Assembly: GCA_945897955.1 (NCBI GenBank)
Contig: CAMDGQ010000001.1
Coordinates: 111,079 to 175,078, forward strand
Length of the DNA: 64,000 nucleotides
Origin: Tepidiphilus sp. J10
GTDB taxonomy: Bacteria > Pseudomonadota > Gammaproteobacteria > Burkholderiales > Thiobacillaceae
Direction: 5' to 3'
Position numbers and translations under genes: made by a program. Below the pieces are notes generated by a model. That model saw only the letters and a program-made list of their open reading frames with translations. It ran no database searches and had not been told where the DNA came from. Positions 61,071 to 64,000 of this stretch are shown here, one piece after another (position 1 is the stretch's first letter; each line of letters starts with the position of its first letter).

Positions 61071-64000
61071 ATGCCTCTCGAAAATCTCCCCCCTTTGCTG
61101 CTTCCCACAGGAAATCTCGATAGCACTTTTTCGGGTGACGGTCGCGTGAGCATTGCAGTCGGGGTCGGCGCGGAAAGCGCCGAAGGCATTGCGATTCAGT
61201 CCGATGGAGATTTACTGATCGCCGGTTGGAGCGACGCGGGTTCCGGCACCCATGATGTCACGCTGCTTCGCATCAACGCCGATGGCAGTCTGGATACCGC
61301 ATTTTCGGGGGATGGCAGGCTGGTCACGGCTCTTGCCGGCGACGACAAGGCGTTCGACGTCGCACTTCAGTCAGATGGCAAAATTGTTGTCGCAGGGGAA
61401 AGCCGGTCCGGCTTGTCCAGTGACTTTCTGTTGCTGCGTTACACCGCCAATGGCGAACTTGATACCGGTTTTTCCGGCGACGGCATTTTGACGACTGCGT
61501 TATCCAGCGGCGACGACACTGCCAGCGCCCTGGCTATTCAGGCGGATGGCCGGATCATTGTGGCGGGAGCCAGCGGGAGCGATTACGCCATTGCTCGCTA
61601 CGACCCGAATGGCGCGCTCGATACCACATTCTCCCTGGATGGCATCCAAACCGGGTCGTTCGGCAACAACACCTCGGCGGTCAGCGCGATGGCCCTGCAG
61701 GAAGACGGCAGGATTGTCGTTGCGGGTTATGGCTGGAACAACGGAAGCTGGGATTTCGGCGTGGCGCGGCATACCACCACAGGCAGCCTGGACCCGACAT
61801 TCAGCGGTGACGGCAAGGCCTTCATCTCATTTCGAGACAGCCCATCCTTTTTGCAGGGCATCAACGCCATTGCCATCCAGTCGGATGGAAAGATCGTGCT
61901 GGCCGGCTATGCCAAAGGCACTGTCGCCTCCGATGCGTTCGATGCAACCTTGATTCGGCTCAATGCGGACGGCTCGATAGACAGCGGCTTCGGCGGCGGC
62001 GATGGCATCGTCACGGTGAATCTGAGTGACTGGGACGAGTTTCATGGCGTACATATCCAGGCGGATGGAAAAATCCTGGCCGCCGGCAGGGATTTTTCAG
62101 GTTTGGGGAATGCCCTGATTGCCCGATTCAACCCGGATGGATCGGCCGACAGCACTTTTTCAGCCTCGGGCGTTTTATCTACCACCTACGGCTCGGGCAC
62201 CTCCGCCGTATTCGATCTGACGTTTGCCGCCAATGGCCAGGCCATCGCGGTCGGCAGCAGTTTTACCGGGGCGAACGAGTTCGGAGTGCTGCGTCTGGCT
62301 GGAGAGATCACGGATCAGTCCGCGCTTGCCGGAACTGCTTTCAGCTATGTCATTCCAGCAACAGCTTTCCTTGATGCCGACGGCGACGCGCTCAGCTATA
62401 CGGCAACTTTGGCGGGAGGCGCGCCACTGCCTGCGTGGCTGACTTTCGACCCGGCAACACGCACATTCTCCGGTACTCCCGCGCTTGCGGATTTCGGCAC
62501 ATACCAGATCAGTGTCAGCGCGAGCGACGGCCAGTCATCGTCCAGCGTGACTTATCAGCTCGAAGCCGTCAGCGACTTCATCGAAGCGCTTCGTAGCAAC
62601 GAACATCTGCGCTGGAATGACAGCGCGCCCAATGGCACAGGGACAGTGCTCACGTTCAGCTTCATGCAAGCCGCGCCTGCCTACGCAGACGCGCTCGAAG
62701 CAGGCACTTTCGCCTTGATGAATGAGGCTCAGAAAGCCGCCGTACGCGACGTTCTCGCCATTTATCAGGAAATTTCCGGTCTCTCCTTCAGCGAAGTTGC
62801 CGATACCGGCGATGGCGGCAAGCTGCGTTTTGGAACCTACCAGCAAGGCGGCGTTTCGGATGCTGCGTATGCCTATTTGCCGGGCGAGCACCCGAGTTCC
62901 GGCGATGTCTGGGTCAACCGGGCGATGACCGGAAACGAGAGCCCGACGCCAGGCGATTACAGCTACCAGACGCTGATCCACGAAATCGGCCATGCCCTCG
63001 GATTCAAGCACCCCGGCCCCTACGGCGGCGGTATCCCTCCCTTCCTGCCAGGCGACGTGGACAACACCCAGTACACGGTGATGTCCTACAACACCACCCA
63101 CGCCGATATGCTGTCCACCGGCATCTACCCCGGCACACCGATGCTGTTCGACGTGGCGGCACTCCAGTTCCTTTATGGCGCCAACGGCACAACGCGCAAT
63201 GGCAACGACACCTACGCCTTCGCGACCGGCGAACTGCGCTTCGAAACGATCTGGGACAGCGACGGTCTGGACACCATCGACGCCTCGGCCTTGACCGAAG
63301 CAAACGTGATCGACCTGCGTCAAGGCCAGTTCAGCTCGCTGCGCACCTTGATCGCGGGTTCCGAATTCATGGGCGCACTCGGCAATGAAAATATCGCCAT
63401 CGCGTACAACACCGTCATTGAAAACGCTATCGGCGGTGGCGGCGGAGATACGCTGATCGGCAACGATGCCAGCAACCTGCTTGCCGGCGGAGCCGGCAAC
63501 GACAGCCTGGAAGGCGGCCTCGGTGAAGACACCGCGATTTACAGCGGCCTCCGCTCCGCCTACACGCTGAGCCGAGCAGCCGGCACAGTGAGCATCACCG
63601 GCCCGGATGGCAGCGACACGCTCAGCAACATCGAAAAACTTCAGTTCAGCGACATCACGCTGCGACTTATCTCCACGGCCAGCGACTTCGACGCCGACGG
63701 CCGCAGCGACATGCTCTGGCGCAACGCCGTCACGGGCGGCAACAGCATCTGGCGTAGCGGCGCCAGCGCCAGCGAACAAAGCGTAACCGGCGTACCCGAC
63801 CCGAACTGGAAAATAGTCGGCATCGGCGACTTTGACGGCGACGGCAAGGCAGACATCCTCTGGCGCAACAGCGGCAGCGGCGCCAACAGCATCTGGAAAA
63901 GCGGCAACAGCGCCAGCGTCCAGGCGGTCGCCCAGATCAGCGACCAGAACTGGAAAGTTGCCGGCACAGGCGACTTCGACGGCGACGGCAAGAGCGACAT
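61071..64000 (+). CDS. Large secreted serralysin-like metalloprotease with delta-60, Ig-like, RTX and FG-GAP repeats (3' end beyond the window)
   Basis: An uninterrupted frame of more than 976 codons running off the right edge. From residue about 14 to 420 it has delta-60-type repeats (units such as AIQSDGKIVLAGY and LDTTFSLDG). An Ig-like putative domain follows (about 430-500). A metzincin domain has HEIGHALGFKHP at about 637-648 and the Met-turn VMSYN at about 670-674. RTX-type glycine-rich nonapeptides begin near 788 (GGGGGDTLIGN, LAGGAGNDSLEGG). FG-GAP/VCBS repeats start near 872 (DFDADGRSDMLWRN) and continue. There is no N-terminal signal peptide, as expected for type I secretion. ATG 61071 follows tcagga. 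Confidence 0.88.
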   Translation, partial: MPLENLPPLLLPTGNLDSTFSGDGRVSIAVGVGAESAEGIAIQSDGDLLIAGWSDAGSGTHDVTLLRINADGSLDTAFSGDGRLVTALAGDDKAFDVALQSDGKIVVAGESRSGLSSDFLLLRYTANGELDTGFSGDGILTTALSSGDDTASALAIQADGRIIVAGASGSDYAIARYDPNGALDTTFSLDGIQTGSFGNNTSAVSAMALQEDGRIVVAGYGWNNGSWDFGVARHTTTGSLDPTFSGDGKAFISFRDSPSFLQGINAIAIQSDGKIVLAGYAKGTVASDAFDATLIRLNADGSIDSGFGGGDGIVTVNLSDWDEFHGVHIQADGKILAAGRDFSGLGNALIARFNPDGSADSTFSASGVLSTTYGSGTSAVFDLTFAANGQAIAVGSSFTGANEFGVLRLAGEITDQSALAGTAFSYVIPATAFLDADGDALSYTATLAGGAPLPAWLTFDPATRTFSGTPALADFGTYQISVSASDGQSSSSVTYQLEAVSDFIEALRSNEHLRWNDSAPNGTGTVLTFSFMQAAPAYADALEAGTFALMNEAQKAAVRDVLAIYQEISGLSFSEVADTGDGGKLRFGTYQQGGVSDAAYAYLPGEHPSSGDVWVNRAMTGNESPTPGDYSYQTLIHEIGHALGFKHPGPYGGGIPPFLPGDVDNTQYTVMSYNTTHADMLSTGIYPGTPMLFDVAALQFLYGANGTTRNGNDTYAFATGELRFETIWDSDGLDTIDASALTEANVIDLRQGQFSSLRTLIAGSEFMGALGNENIAIAYNTVIENAIGGGGGDTLIGNDASNLLAGGAGNDSLEGGLGEDTAIYSGLRSAYTLSRAAGTVSITGPDGSDTLSNIEKLQFSDITLRLISTASDFDADGRSDMLWRNAVTGGNSIWRSGASASEQSVTGVPDPNWKIVGIGDFDGDGKADILWRNSGSGANSIWKSGNSASVQAVAQISDQNWKVAGTGDFDGDGKSD

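Overview
The window looks like the chromosome of a GC-rich betaproteobacterium, probably of the Rhodocyclales/Nitrosomonadales type. This rests on the style of the housekeeping genes (gyrA, aspC divergent from uvrB, tsaB-rimI-udg, tesA divergent from ybbA-ybbP), hydrogenase accessory genes, and many c-di-GMP proteins. No 16S rRNA or other decisive marker is present, so the assignment is an inference.

Region 1 (1 to about 19060) is the right-hand part of an integrative and conjugative element (ICE) with an F-type type IV secretion system. The order is traK-traB-traV-traA-traC-(small membrane protein)-trbI-S26 peptidase-traF-traH-traG, mostly with overlapping genes. A cargo block follows: a leftward XRE repressor and ImmA-type metalloprotease; a rightward DUF2188 gene; a ubiquitin-like protein, an E1-like (ThiF) enzyme and a DUF6527 Cys-rich protein; a phosphoribosyltransferase with a SLOG-like protein; and a protein with an SSB-like acidic C-terminus. 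The ICE ends in a 48-bp 3' fragment of tRNA-Pro(GGG), read as attR, followed by the original chromosomal tRNA terminator. The integrase and other end lie outside the window.

Region 2 (about 19.1-42.8 kb) is chromosomal. It holds a hydrogenase regulation and maturation group (hupT-like kinase, hupK-like, hypA, hypB), gyrA, lemA with a GIDE-domain gene, a WGR/MbcA-like fusion, tesA, and ybbA-ybbP split by a 294-bp MITE-like insertion with 18-bp terminal inverted repeats and a 5-bp target duplication. Then come an HD-GYP protein, a CHASE4-GGDEF-EAL protein with an exported hydrolase, a DinG/YoaA helicase with a HIRAN protein, tsaB-rimI-udg, and a second lemA.

Region 3 (43009-57479) is a 14.4-kb integrated element in tRNA-Asn(GTT), bounded by exact 54-bp direct repeats. 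It carries a tyrosine integrase, an AlpA-like regulator, a chain of tiny overlapping genes, a D5-type primase-helicase, small and large terminase, a coiled-coil protein, an HK97-fold capsid protein, a tape-measure protein and a Mor-like regulator. I see no portal, head-tail connector, sheath/tube, baseplate, fibre or lysis gene. It resembles a capsid- and terminase-bearing phage satellite more than a complete prophage.

Region 4 (57.4 kb to the end) has intact tRNA-Asn, aspC divergent from uvrB, and an open frame running off the right edge that encodes a large secreted serralysin-like metalloprotease with delta-60 repeats, an Ig-like domain, RTX repeats and FG-GAP repeats.
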